Below are positions 32,538 to 43,606 of a stretch of 64,000 bases of DNA, in pieces. Position 1 is the stretch's first letter, and each line of letters begins with the position of its first letter. The stretch spans positions 1 to 64,000 of the forward strand of contig UESW01000068.1 in the NCBI GenBank assembly GCA_900491605.1. Direction: 5' to 3'. The stretch is from Calamus simplicifolius. Lineage: Eukaryota > Streptophyta > Magnoliopsida > Arecales > Arecaceae. Under the pieces are notes generated by a model. That model saw nothing but the letters and a program-made list of their open reading frames with translations. It made no database searches and was not told where the DNA came from. Made by a program: the position numbers and the translations under genes.

Positions 32538-33493
32538 TATATATATATATATATAGTATATATCATACTTAAATATCAAGCTAATGGGTAAGGATGAGAT
32601 AGGTCGAAAAAATATAATTGTTTCTATCCCCATAAAAAATGAGATGAAATAGGACATCATCATTAAATGATAGAATAAACTATCATCATCAATGGATTAG
32701 TTAAAAGGGCGGACAATTGAATAGACATGCGCTGAACGTTACTCCGACGAACTCGACTCCACGGTCGTATCGTACCCCATCCAACGTATAAACAGCCCGC
32801 CTAATTTGTTGTTCCCGTGCGGTTCTCTGACCAAGATAACGTGATGCGTCCCAGCAGTCGGCATCCACCCGGAAACTTGGGGGCAGGAGAATTTCCTTTC
32901 GCGATTTCCGCTGGCGTCCGCGACCGAGCGGAAGGTGAGGCGAAGGAGCAACGGAGATCGATGTTTTGAAAATCGGATTAGACAACGAAAGACTTAATAT
33001 TTAAACAGTAGGTTAATTAATTTGATTAAATAAATTAATTTATTTAAATTAAATAATATTATAATTAATTTTTTATTTATTAATATAAAATAATAAAATA
33101 TAATATAATTAAAATTAAAAAATTAAATTTGGATTGAGCAAAATCTGATCGGTTTAATGAATTTTTTAATTTTTATCGGGTCATATAAAAGTCAACTTCA
33201 ATAATAAAATTAAACTAGGCTGATAACCGATTTTCAGTTAGATCGATCGGTTCGATTTTCAAAATAATTAAAAGGCCAAGAGTATGGATAAATAATCCAA
33301 TGCGGACTTACGAGCAGAGCCAACCACATAACATGGTTCTAACTATTTCGGCAGCGCACCAGCATACGATTTTCATCTTTTAAGAGTTTTCATCTTCAGG
33401 GTTTGTTAAAATCAACTTTGATGGAAGTATTCGAGGTAGACTTGCTGATTCAACTTTTGTTATCCGTGGATCTGATGAAGCTCTGTTGGCGAT
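32502..33493. repeat. Flanking DNA of the Tat element, first copy of the duplicated flank
   Basis: It matches 42,366-43,269 almost base for base, except for a longer AT microsatellite (about 32,503-32,553), small indels and scattered changes. It contains a GC-richer island (32,700-32,970) in AT-rich DNA, and at its right end the first 96 bases of a LINE RNase H relic (33,398-33,493). No intact gene is seen. Confidence 0.88.
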
Positions 33494-33504
33494 TACTCAA
33501 AGAA
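33494..33504. other. Duplication breakpoint with filler sequence
   Basis: Sequence up to 33,493 matches the flank (copy at 43,269). Sequence from 33,505 matches the Tat pol from 14,396. The 11 bases between, TACTCAAAGAA, match neither partner at the join but copy the nearby TTACTCAAAGA of the pol sequence. Nine bases (TTACTCAAA) are duplicated again a few bases further on. Confidence 0.85.
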
Positions 33505-34628
33505 ATTATGTCAGCAAATTACTCAAATTACTCAAAGATGCTGAAACGAGGTACACTCGAGTGGATAAGATGGTTCTGACCGTAGTAACATCCGTCCGGA
33601 AGCTACGGCCATACTTCCAAGCGCACACCATCACCGTCCTAACTGACCAACCCACCAAGGCAATCATCCATCGTCCGGAAGCATCGAGGAGAATGACCAA
33701 GTGGGTTGTCGAACTAAGCGAGCATGACATTCAGTACCAGCCTCGTCCGACCATCAAAGCCCATATCCTCGCGGATTTCCTCCTCGAATGCATCGTGCCC
33801 GAAGATGGCTCTGCTTCGGACACCCCTGGGCAACCAAAGCCCTATGCTCTGTGGTTACTTCATGCCGACGGATCCTCCAGCGCGAGCGGTTCTGGTGCCG
33901 GTCTGGTCCTTACCAGCTCGGAGGGTGCTACTTTTGAATATGGCATTCGCTTCTCCTTCCCAGCCTCAAATAATGAAGCAGAATATGAGACCCTGCTCGC
34001 TGGACTCCGCATCGCCCACGAGCTCAAAGTTGAAAAACCGAATGCCTATACTGACTCTCAGTTAGTGGCGGGCCAGGTACGAGGCGAATTTGAAGCTCGA
34101 AAACCGAACATGATTCGGTATCTTCAGAAGGTGCGCGATCTATCTTCTTGTTTCAATGAATTTAAGATCATCCATGTCCCAAGGGCTGAAAATGCGCACG
34201 CCGACCTTCTATCTCGTCTGACGACAACGGACTCAATGGACCTTGAACGGAGTTTTCACTTGGAAATCCTGGAGAAGTCCAGCATCACCGACGCTGATCA
34301 GATGATGCAAATTGACACCGAACCATCCTGGATAGACCCTCTGCACAAGTATCTCAAAGAAGGGCTGCTACCCACTGATAGAAGAGAAGCGAGGAGGCTA
34401 AAAATGCAGTCATCTCACTATGTTCTGATCGATGTTCGGCTGTATAAGCGATCATTCTCCATGCCATTGCTCAAATGCCTCCATCCATCAGAAGCCAATT
34501 ATGCTCTTCGGGAGGTTCATGAAAGCATTTTTAGCAACCACCTTGGCAGCCACGCCCTGTGCCACAAAGTGCTACGCCATAGATATTATTGGCCGACGAT
34601 GCAGAACGATGCAGATGACCTTGTCTGA
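33505..34628 (+). pseudogene. Tat RNase H, second RNase H and integrase finger (copy 2)
   Basis: An open frame of about 374 codons after the breakpoint reads YVSKLLKLLKDAETRYT (with three extra residues from the 9-bp repeat), then the second RNase H with HADGSSSASGSG, NNEAEYETLLAGL, TDSQLV and NAHADLLSRL, and then the integrase finger region. It ends at a TGA at 34,626-34,628, where copy 1 has CGA, a CpG-type change. Copy 1 has a one-base loss just upstream that this copy lacks. Confidence 0.9.
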
Positions 34629-35565
34629 GCCTGTGATGCATGCCAACGACACTTAAATATCCAGAGGCTCCCCTCTGCCCACCTGACTTCCATATCATCC
34701 CCTTGGCCTTTTGCCAAGTGGGGAATGGATATTCTTGGCCCTTTCCCCCTCTTAATGGGACAAAGAAAGTTTTTATTCATTGCAATTGATTATTTTACTA
34801 AGTGGGTTGAAGTCGAAGTAGCCGCCCAGATAACTGAGGCTCGAGCTAAGGATTTCGTATGCAGGTCCATCATCAGCCACTTCGGCCTTCCCCACACTAT
34901 CATCACCGACAACGGAAGGCAGTTTGATAATCCCAAGTTCCAGGAGTTCTGTGAGAATCATGGCATTCTCCATCACCTAACTTCGGTCAGACATCCTCAA
35001 ACTAATGGAGAAGCCGAGGTAACTAACCGAACTCTCTTGCAGGGAATTAAAGCTCGGCTCAACCAGGCACGAGGCAGATGGGTAGAGGAGCTCCATCATG
35101 TGCTGTGGGCATACTGAACCACTGAGAGGACTCCCATGGGCTAGACTCCCTTCAAGATGGCTTTCGGCACAGAAGCGGTTATTCCCGTGGAGGTCGGGCT
35201 CCCCTCTCCTCGCACCAAAGGCTACTCGGAAGAATCTAATGATGAACAACTCTGAACTAATCTTGACTTGATAGAAAAAGTCAGGAAGAAAGCCCAGATC
35301 CGTATGGCGGCTTACCAACAAAGAGTCGCCCGCTATCATTCTACCAGAGTTAAAGGAAAGCTCTTCCTCCCAGGCAATCTGTTACATCGGAAGGCATCTG
35401 TCTCAAAACCTCTGGAGCAAAGAAAGTTGTCCCCTAATTGGGAGGGTCCTTATCAAATTACAGAAGTGATCAAACCCGGCACCTATAAGCTCCAAGATTT
35501 AAATGAAAAATCCATTCCCGGACGTAGAACTCGGATAATCTCCGCGTGTATCATCAATAAGAGTA
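34629..35565 (+). pseudogene. Tat integrase core and C-terminal domain (copy 2), broken
   Basis: The core reads MDILGPFPLLMGQRKFLFIA, IITDNGRQF (the normal glycine, unlike copy 1) and TNGEAEVTNRTLL. The TGA in LWAY-TTE and the TAG in TPMG-TPFKMAF are shared with copy 1, so they predate the duplication. A one-base loss near 35,520 shifts the final residues (SIPGRRTRI), where copy 1 ends normally. Confidence 0.88.
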
Positions 35566-35669
35566 CGCTCTCCCTCTCGAATTTACTCTGCCCATTGAAT
35601 TAAAATTTTTAAAAATTCGCAAAACTTCTACCTTTACTGCCCTCTTTAATAGCTGCAATAAGAAGCAGG

Positions 35670-36135
35670 TTTATAAATCCTTGGCTGGGCCAAGCGATCT
35701 TCGTACCTTGGTAGCGCCAAGTAAAATATAATCTTTTATAAATCCTCGGCCGGGCCGAGCGATCTCTGTACCTTGGCAGCGCCAAGTAAAATATAATCTT
35801 TTATAAATCCTCGGCCGGGCCGAGCGATCATCGTACCTTGGTAGCGCTAAGTAAAATATAATCTTTTATAAATCCTCAGCTGGGCCGAGCGATCTCCATA
35901 CCTTGGCAGCACCAAGTAAATATAATCCTTTATAAATCCTTGGTCGGACATAGCGATTTCCGTACCTTAGCAGCGCCAAGTAAAATATAATCTTTTATAA
36001 ATCCTCGGCCGGGCCGAGCGATCTCCGTAACTTGGCAACGTCAAGTAAAATATAATCTTTTATAAATCCTCGCCGGGCCGAGCGATCTCCGTACCTTGGC
36101 AGCGCTAAGTAAAATATAATCTTTTATGAAGCCTC
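35670..36135. repeat. About 65-bp tandem repeat (copy 2)
   Basis: The same array as at 16,556-17,005, with about seven units and scattered changes. Confidence 0.82.
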
Positions 36136-36164
36136 GGCAGAACCAAGTGATATCTCCGAATAAT

Positions 36165-36515
36165 ATAAAGCCTCGGCCAGAGCTGAAGTACGTCTGTTAT
36201 TATTAAAAGCCTCAGCTAGAGCCGAAGTGCATCTCTTATTATCAAAAGCCTCGGCCAAAGCCGAAGTGCATCTGTTAATATCAAAAGCCTCGGACAGAGC
36301 CGAAGTGCATCTCTTATTATCAAAAGCCTCGGTCAGAGCTGAAGTGCATATATTATTAAAATGCTCGGCCAAAGCAGAAGTGCATCTCTTATTATCAAAA
36401 GCTTCGGCCAGAGCCGAAGTGCGTCTGTTATTATTAAAAGCCTCGGCAAAGCAGAAGTGCATCTCTTATTATCAAAAGCCTCGGACAAAGCCGAAGTGCA
36501 TCTCTTACTACCAGA
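36165..36515. repeat. 39-bp tandem repeat (copy 2)
   Basis: The same unit as at 17,035-17,495 but about nine copies instead of about twelve, so units were lost or gained after the duplication. Confidence 0.82.
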
Positions 36516-37446
36516 ACCCTTGGCCAAAGCCGAATCGAATTTTTTGTTAATCTTTGAAGCCTTGGACAAAGCCAAGTGGCCCCGGCGGTTCTGCAGTAAT
36601 GGCAAGGCCGGTTAATTTCCCAGACATTTTAGCGCAATTGATACGTCTTATCATACTTCGGCACAAATAAGCAATCCCTCTCTCTGCCCATCAGCAGAAT
36701 TGTGCAAATCTCTCCTCCTTAGGAAAAGACCTACTTAGCCCCCTTTCATCGGGCCGCGCCTATCTTGTGAATCAGTAAGGTCGCCCAGACCCCCCTCTTT
36801 CTTGAACAGAGACCAGTGCCTCCTCTGAAGGGGGTCAAACACTATAAAAATGTCTAACGAAGGCAGTGCTACCCAAGCACAATCGAAGGATTATGAGCCG
36901 AGCATGACTCGGTACACCTAAACGAGCAAGACTGCATGGTCACGCCAAAAGGGAAAAGCAAACATCTGCAAACATTTGAAAAAAGAAGAAAGAACAAAAA
37001 ACTTTCTTTTATTCCGTTAATCAATGAGAAATACAACCTCTGAAGAGGTATTATAAGCGCACTACAGTGCAGGAAGTAAAAACAAATGAGTTAAAAACCA
37101 GCTTCGGCCTTTGGTGTCGCTGCAGCATCCAATAAATCAAAGAAATCATACGACCCCAGTCGAGTCGTTGATCCCTCGGACGAACAGGCCAAAAGACCCA
37201 AACTGGGCCTAAGACCTGTGGATGCCGATGCTGAGGGCTCCTTCCCCCCAAGTGGGATGCTAGTCTGCTAGCCACTGCCCAATCACATAATTAAGGAACC
37301 AACAGACCCACACATCCCTCCTCCCTCTTCACATGGCGAAAGATTCCTCAGATTGATGAACTGAGCGATTCAAGCTGAGGGAGGAGGTGAAATTCATGCT
37401 AGTCATGGGAGGCACGTATGTCATGCATTTTATGTAATCCCCATGA

Positions 37447-37662
37447 CTAGAAACAAAGGACACACAGGAAGCGCATACATGCACTCCACATATGACTTCT
37501 GCGGGCCTCCCGTGCGCTCTCCATATGACCTCCAAGAATTCCTCCCTTGAGGACTGTTCGCTCTTCAGCAGCTTCTTCATCACCCCAGCTATCTGGGGCA
37601 TACCAGCTTTCAAAAGGAAAGCTCGATCTCTCCACTCTCAACTTCAATGAAACGGACGCCAT
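37447..37662 (-). CDS. Small antisense open frame (copy 2), unknown
   Basis: 71 codons from an ATG (MASVSLKLRVERSSFPFES). It is longer than the copy 1 version because the TAG at 18,448 is TGG here. I recognise no domain, and the frame may be chance. Confidence 0.25.
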   Translation of the reverse strand: MASVSLKLRVERSSFPFESWYAPDSWGDEEAAEERTVLKGGILGGHMESAREARRSHMWSACMRFLCVLCF

Positions 37663-39117
37663 GGAAGCCTTTGCAAACCACGAAAAGGAAGGGCCTTGGG
37701 AGATAGCCTAACGCGGCCCACTCTCCCCATTTTATAGGCAAACAGACCAAGAGCAGTCATTAAAGCAGAAAGCCCCGGGATTCAAAACGTCCTGGCCACA
37801 CTACCACGTGGCAGTTCATGATAAAAGAGCGTCTTTCAGAGCGCGCCAAGTGCACCCCTCAGGTCATTATGGAAGGCAGAAGACCTCCCATGATCTCGAA
37901 TCGGGAGCCTTAAATGCAGAAAAACCGCCTGCAGATCTCCGAGATATGGACAAGCCTGGGAAATTCCCAATGAAAGAGATGCCCCCCAATGGAAGCCGGA
38001 TGCTTGTCGCCCACGTAAAGCCAACTCGCCTTGAAAAAGATAAGACGCTGGCAGAGTAATAAAAAATGCACAGAAGCCAAGTACTCCTCAATAAAGATAC
38101 GCCGATATCTCCTGCTTCGGCTCGAAGCCGAACCACCTGTTATGTTTCGGCCTAAACCGAGACATCGCTTTTTGCTTCGACTCAAAGCCAAGATAGTCTC
38201 CTTACTTCGAAAAAAACCGAGGTATCTCTTTTTGATTCGGTAAAAACCGAACGTTCCCTACTTCTCTGGTCCAAACTGAGATAGCTATTCTCGCCCCAAC
38301 GCTCATGGGACGCTCCTTATGCTTCGGCAAAACCGAGTGATATACTACACTCCGACTGAAACTTATGAGTTCCCCTTACCTGGGCTAAAACGAAGAAACC
38401 GTACCTTAGTCTCGACAAGATCACCAGAGATCCCTAGGGGGGGTGGTTCGTTTGTAAAACTCACATGAGGAGAACGAACGTTTCGAAGATGGCAGCGAAC
38501 ACAAAAGTTGCAAAAATTCTTTTTTATTCATCATAAAAGGAAAAAATAAAAATAAAAGAAAAAGACACACGAGCCCTCAACGGGGCTTATCATCTCCATC
38601 GGGCTCTCCCCATGCCGCAAACTTAGCTCGGCGATAAGAATAGCGATTTATTGCTGGAGAGTCACCACTTGCCCTTCCAGCTGACTGTTGATCCGACTAA
38701 GGAGCTCGTGCTCCCTCATGGAGATGGACAAGTATTCTTCGACCATCTTCCAGAGTCGGTCATGCTCCGCGAGCATCAACAACAGGTCTTTCCTGTCGAT
38801 AGTTACCGGAACGCGGCTCCGGTGGGGGCCCCCTCGCGGAGGGGCCTATCCCCTACGGCCATTATCGCCGTTATCTGGCACCCCAGTCAACCCCCCTTCA
38901 TTTTCAGAAGCCATCTTACTATCCCAAATTTCGGGAGGTCAACAGGAGAAGCGATTAACGATGACATCCCCCCATCCGTATTTAAACTACTTCTGGCGGG
39001 TATTTCGATCGCCCGAGCTATCAATTCCAACGTAACTATCGCGGAAACTCACCACGCATCACCGCCTCAGTGGGTGCTCGCTAGAGATGAAGAGTTGCGC
39101 CCCCTCGCCGAGGAGGA

Positions 39118-39324
39118 TCAATATATAGCAACGAGGCGCTCGAGAGGCGCCCCCATCTCGAGATCAAACTCCCTTCGATCTGTCGGACTCCTTCGAACTA
39201 AATATCCTCGAAATAATGTGGAAAAGAGGAAAAAGGCTACATCCAGAGGAACTCTATAATGGCGACAGACCCTATCCAAATCGCCTAGGGTTACCTCAGA
39301 GGCAACATCGCCTAGACCACTCAT
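39118..39324 (-). CDS. Antisense open frame near the polypurine tract (copy 2), unknown
   Basis: 68 codons from the ATG at 39,324 (MSGLGDVASEVTLGDLDRV), nearly identical to 20,295-20,089. Since the two are recent duplicates, the conservation says little about function. Confidence 0.3.
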   Translation of the reverse strand: MSGLGDVASEVTLGDLDRVCRHYRVPLDVAFFLFSTLFRGYLVRRSPTDRREFDLEMGAPLERLVAIY

Positions 39325-39696
39325 ATTGGTTGAATGGGGGTAAAACGCAAACAAACGAACATGGGCTCAAAAAAGAGGAAAAAATCTCTATGGCAGGGAC
39401 GAAGGAGGCATTGCAGAAGGAACGTCGCCCTGACCTTCTTTAAATAGAAAATCCAAAAAGAAACCCCAAATGCCGAAAAATTCCGATATGGGTGCCATAG
39501 ATAAAGGAGTCCCGCCACGTGGAGCTCCCACAATCGCAGCGATAAACTAGGCGTCTTTTTCTCGAGCCATGGCAAAAAATGATGACGAAATGATGATTTG
39601 TTGTTTACGGAGTTATCATTACCTAACCCATCGGATTCCCTTGAATGAGGTTATTCTGAAATTCTAGTCCCTATATCCGAATTTTCACTTCGGACT

Positions 39697-39711
39697 AGGG
39701 AGTGGGGGACA
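39697..39711 (+). other. Polypurine tract of the Tat element (copy 2)
   Basis: AGGGAGTGGGGGACA lies directly before the TGTGATGAGG start of the LTR, identical to 20,671-20,685. Confidence 0.8.
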
Positions 39712-40025
39712 TGTGATGAGGGGTAAAATTGTCATTACATTAAAGCCTGTACACATCAACAATTAGGTCAGGTCCAATCCCAACATCTCACTAGCCAGCT
39801 ATCATAGCCACAAGTAGCGAAAATCAATCGCCTTTAGCAAGGTCGGATCGCCCCAGCGATACAAGCCATTCTCATTTCTCGGTAAGCCGAGGTATCCATA
39901 CCTCGGCGATACGAGCCATTCTCATTTCTCGGTAAGCCGAGATATCCATACCTCGGCGATACGAGCCATTCTTATTTCTCGGTAAGCCGAGGTATCCATG
40001 CCTCGGCGATACGAGCCATTCTTAT

Positions 40026-41674
40026 TGCTGGTGATGTGCCCTAAGCCATCAGGATATTTACTATCATTTATAGTTTTATCTTTATTTAATAAACTATTTT
40101 ATTTATCATATTATTATTTATGCTCTTCTAACGTGATAAAAAGGTTTCCTTGAATAGTTTATTCTTCCTTGTATCATTTAAGTATGTGACTTAAATAGTG
40201 AAACTATAAGGTGATAAGAATACTATTCTAAATTATCCCTAATCATTCATTATATGGAATGATAATGAAGTAAGATTAGTATGTTGGTTGATTGATGATC
40301 ACGTTTTACTGGTCATGGATATGAGATATCAAGTCAATACATAGATACATGTAAAAGTACATTGTATTGGATCGACCCACCATGAGAGTATCATATGAAT
40401 TATGTTATGAATACTTCTCTTCATGATGTTGTTATTTTAGTCCTTTGACCTGATGACACTATGGATCCCTACATAGTGAATTTCATGTTTTGATACGGCT
40501 CTTCATCATCTTTAACCAGATGATCATAAGACTGTGATTGGATATGGAATAAACTACGTTGAGGGATATGAATGTTCGTGAAGGAATTTGTCCCTCTCAT
40601 TAATTTGAGAGAGATATTTTGGGCCCTCTTGAAGAGTGAGACTGAAACTGAGAAAAGTACATGGCCATGCCCAAATGAATTGATAAAAGTTATCAGTAAC
40701 ATTTGGTTTATTCAGTCAAACTCTGGAATCAAGAAAACTTATGATTAAACAATCTATGAGTGATGTGATTTATGCCTCATATTTAATCACTAAATATTGT
40801 ATGACAAAGGGACTAGGTAATTGACATTTACTAGGTAAAGTCGGATCGACGATCTTCACTCAATTTGGGTAGACATAATGTCTTGCTAGAGACCAATTAT
40901 GTCTTATGGGCTGGAAAGGGTTTTAGTCCTACTGCCAACATTGAGTGAACCTACAGGGTCGCACACAAGGAATGACGCGTATGGGTTATGGGTTTAATTT
41001 ATATAAACCCAACGAAAATTATTTATATATTTATTATTCTTAAGTATTTAAGATTAATAAATATAATAAATATAATCTTCACTATTGTGTCTTTTAGGAA
41101 TCCTAATCAGATTAGGAGTCCCATTAATGAGAAGACGTGTCTTTTAGGAATCAATTAGGAGTCTCATTAATGAGAAGATGTGTATTTTAAGAATCCTAAT
41201 TAGATTAGGAGTCCCATTAATGAGAAGATGTGTCTTTTAAGAATCCTAATTAGATTAGGAGTCATGAGAAGACGTGTCTTTTAGGAATCCTAATTAGATT
41301 AGAAATTCCATTAATGAGAAGATGTGTCTTTTAAGAATCCTAATTAGATTAAGAGTCCCATTAATGAGAAGATATGTCTTTTAGGAATCCTAAGAGTCCT
41401 ATTAATAAGAATATTCTTTTCTTGGAATATGATATTTTTCATTATAAATAGACGTTGTTGCTCTCATCCAAAGAGATATGACGCTTGCCGTCAACATTGG
41501 ATTTGCAGAGAAACTCTGCGCACCAAAATATAAACGATCTGTCTCATCAATATATATATATAAGGTACGATTCTTATTCCCTAATCAATTTAATTGAAAC
41601 ACATGGATCTTTATGGGGATTTAGGTTATTTTTCCGCTGCATATCTTAAATATTAGACCCCTAAATTCCCAACA
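40026..41674 (+). mobile_element. Solo LTR (copy 2), uninterrupted
   Basis: It begins TGCTGGTGATG and ends TTCCCAACA, flanked by CTTAT at 40,021-40,025 and 41,675-41,679, the same site and duplication as in copy 1. It has no CACTA element: TAT occurs once at 40,401-40,403. Near its right end about 134 bases present in copy 1 (about 31,494-31,627) are missing, at the join AATATA|AACGATC. Confidence 0.9.
41085..41400. repeat. About 50-bp tandem repeats in the solo LTR (copy 2)
   Basis: The same unit as at 31,060-31,375, with a different set of full and shortened copies. Confidence 0.75.
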
Positions 41675-42365
41675 CTTATATCTCGGTAGCCCGAGGTATC
41701 CATACCTCAGCGTCATGAGCCATGAATCCATGATTATATCTCGGTGACTCGAGCCGCCTTTATGCCTCGAAAAACCAAATTGTCCTCTGCCTCGACTAGA
41801 CCGAAGCACTCAAAATGCCTATGTAGAATCCGGCACGAGAGAGTCCCTATTCGCTGAAACAGAATAAGATTCCAAACAGAGAATCATACCCAGGAGTGGC
41901 CTAGAGCCTACGCAATCGTGGAATCCCAAGGCATCAGCCAACTCTCCTAGCCGTCGATCCTCTAACTGATAAGATACAGATCCTACTGATCTCGTAACAA
42001 ATTCGATTCGAATCCGTTTCAAATCATAACAACTTTTGGCCCCCACGACGCGTCCAGGGAATCAGGTGATCCTCTATAAATACCACAACACTTCAACCTC
42101 TCATGTACGCATGAATCACCACACCTTACAAAAACTTATACACATTCACTTGGCTTTACGGAATCGATCACTCCATTAGAGCTCCGATCGAGAGCTTGGA
42201 GGAAGATTCTTATGTGAAAAGTCTTCTCCTTACATCTGTCTGCTGTGAATCTCCACTGACTTGGGCGTCGGGGATCTCCACTGAGGTTCCACTTCGGATG
42301 TCGAGATCAGAGTTCGGACCCGAAGCCGAAAGCGCACTCGAGTCAGAGAACAAATTTTTATGATA

Positions 42366-43269
42366 ATAAAAATATATATATATATTATTATTATTTCTAT
42401 CCCCATAAAAAATGAGATGAAATAGGACATCATCATTAAATGATAGAATAAAACTATCATCATCAATGGATTAGTTAAAGGGCGGACAATTGAATAGACA
42501 TGCGCTGAACGTTACTCCGACGAACTCGACTCCACGGTCGTATCGTACCCCATCCAACGTATAAACAGCCCGCCTAATTTGTTGTTCCCGTGCGGTTCTC
42601 TGACCAAGATAACGTGATGCGTCCCAGCAGTCGGCATCCACCCGGAAATTTGGGGGGCAGGAGAATTTCCTTTCGCGATTTCCGCAGGCGTCCGCGACCG
42701 AGCGGAAGGTGAGGCGAAGGAGCAACGGAGATCGATGTTTTGAAAATCGGATTAGACAACGAAACGACTTAATATTTAAACAGTAGGTTAATTAATTTGA
42801 TTAAATAAATTAATTTATTTAAATTAAATAATATTATAATTAATTTTTTATTTATTAATATAAAATAATAAAATATAATATAATTAAAATTAAAAAATTA
42901 AAATTTGGATTGAGCAAAATCTGGTCGGTTTAATGAATTTTTTAATTTTTATCGGGTCATATAAAAGTCAACTTCAATAATAAAATTAAACTAGGCTGAT
43001 AACCGATTTTCAGTTAGATCGATCGGTTCGATTTTCAAAATAATTAAAAGGCCAAGAGTATGGATAAATAATCCAATGCGGACTTACGAGCAGAGCCAAC
43101 CACATAACATGGTTCTAACTATTTCGGCAGCGCACCAGCATACGATTTTTATCTTTTAAGAGTTTTCATCTTCAGGGTTTGTTAAAATCAACTTTGATGG
43201 AAGTATTCGAGGTAGACTTGCTGATTCAACTTTTGTTATCCGTGGATCTGATGAAGCTCTGTTGGCGAT
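42366..43269. repeat. Flanking DNA, second copy of the duplicated flank
   Basis: It matches 32,502-33,493. The AT microsatellite at its left end is much shorter than in the first copy. At 43,269 it runs on into sequence that is not duplicated, which marks the original order of the flank. Confidence 0.88.
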
Positions 43270-43606
43270 GGGGAACTCGGCCTTCTTGACTCTTTTGTTT
43301 CTATGGCCGAGCTTTATTCTGCTTGGGCTGTTATCTTTTATACCACTTGTATCCTTCAAGCTAGCAGTCTCTTTATCGAGGGAGACTCTCTTACTGTCAT
43401 ACGATGGCTCAGACAGAATTTTTGCGATCATCCGCCAATGAACTCCTTACTCCATAATATTCGGATTATCTTTCAGGATGTTTATAGAAAGATTCGTCAT
43501 ATCTATAGAGAAGCCAACTCTGTAACTGATTGGATAGTCGTCTTTGTTGCCCATCATTTTAGCTTCTCAACCTGGAACAGTAAAATTTGTACCTTATTGT
43601 ACTAAA
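43178..43606 (+). pseudogene. RNase H domain relic of a LINE
   Basis: The first frame reads GFVKINFDGSIRGRLADSTF and VIRGSDEALLAMG. After a frameshift near 43,270-43,300 it continues as MAELYSAWAVIFY, LFIEGDSLTVIRWLRQ and HIYREANSVTDWIVVFVAHH. These are the D, E, D and H/D blocks of the plant LINE-type RNase H, and they match block for block the RNase H of the LINE at 58,786-59,284 (GFVKVNFDGSVSDRSAGSGF, IEGDSLTIIRWIRQ). The first 96 bases are also present at 33,398-33,493 because of the duplication. Confidence 0.82.

Larger units (their letters stand above)
36605..39696 (+). other. Tat 3' region (copy 2)
   Basis: It corresponds to 17,580-20,670. The antisense coiled-coil frame here (ATG at 38,914) is broken by stops near 38,847 and 38,650. 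The small frame at 37,662-37,447 is longer (71 codons) than in copy 1. The frame at 39,324-39,118 is kept. No other gene was recognised. Confidence 0.7.
33505..42365 (+). mobile_element. Tat element, copy 2: 3' part created by tandem duplication
   Basis: It begins abruptly inside the first RNase H domain of pol (equivalent to 14,396) and continues in the same order as copy 1: second RNase H, integrase, 65-bp and 39-bp arrays, 3' region, polypurine tract (39,697-39,711) and LTR with the same solo LTR. It has no 5' LTR, gag, protease or reverse transcriptase. Shared stop codons in the integrase show that it derives from an already damaged copy. Confidence 0.93.
39712..42365 (+). repeat. 3' LTR of Tat copy 2, interrupted by a solo LTR
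   Basis: It starts TGTGATGAGG. Its end is mutated (ATGATA where copy 1 has GTGGCA). Without the solo LTR it is about 1.0 kb, with about three and a half 50-bp tandem units (39,850-40,022), fewer than in copy 1. A deletion near 42,275-42,285 removes some bases relative to 32,360-32,420. Confidence 0.86.

Noticed and set aside
33486..34628. Separate gene starting at the ATG or nearby codon at 33,486
   Set aside because: The first residues come from the flank and filler at the duplication join; the rest is truncated Tat pol.
38651..39259. + strand open frame of 202 codons in the Tat 3' region of copy 2
   Set aside because: It lies opposite the antisense coiled-coil frame; the matching frame in copy 1 is shorter (158 codons), no domain is recognised and its start is not at a plausible gene position. 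It is probably a shadow, though the choice of strand is not certain.
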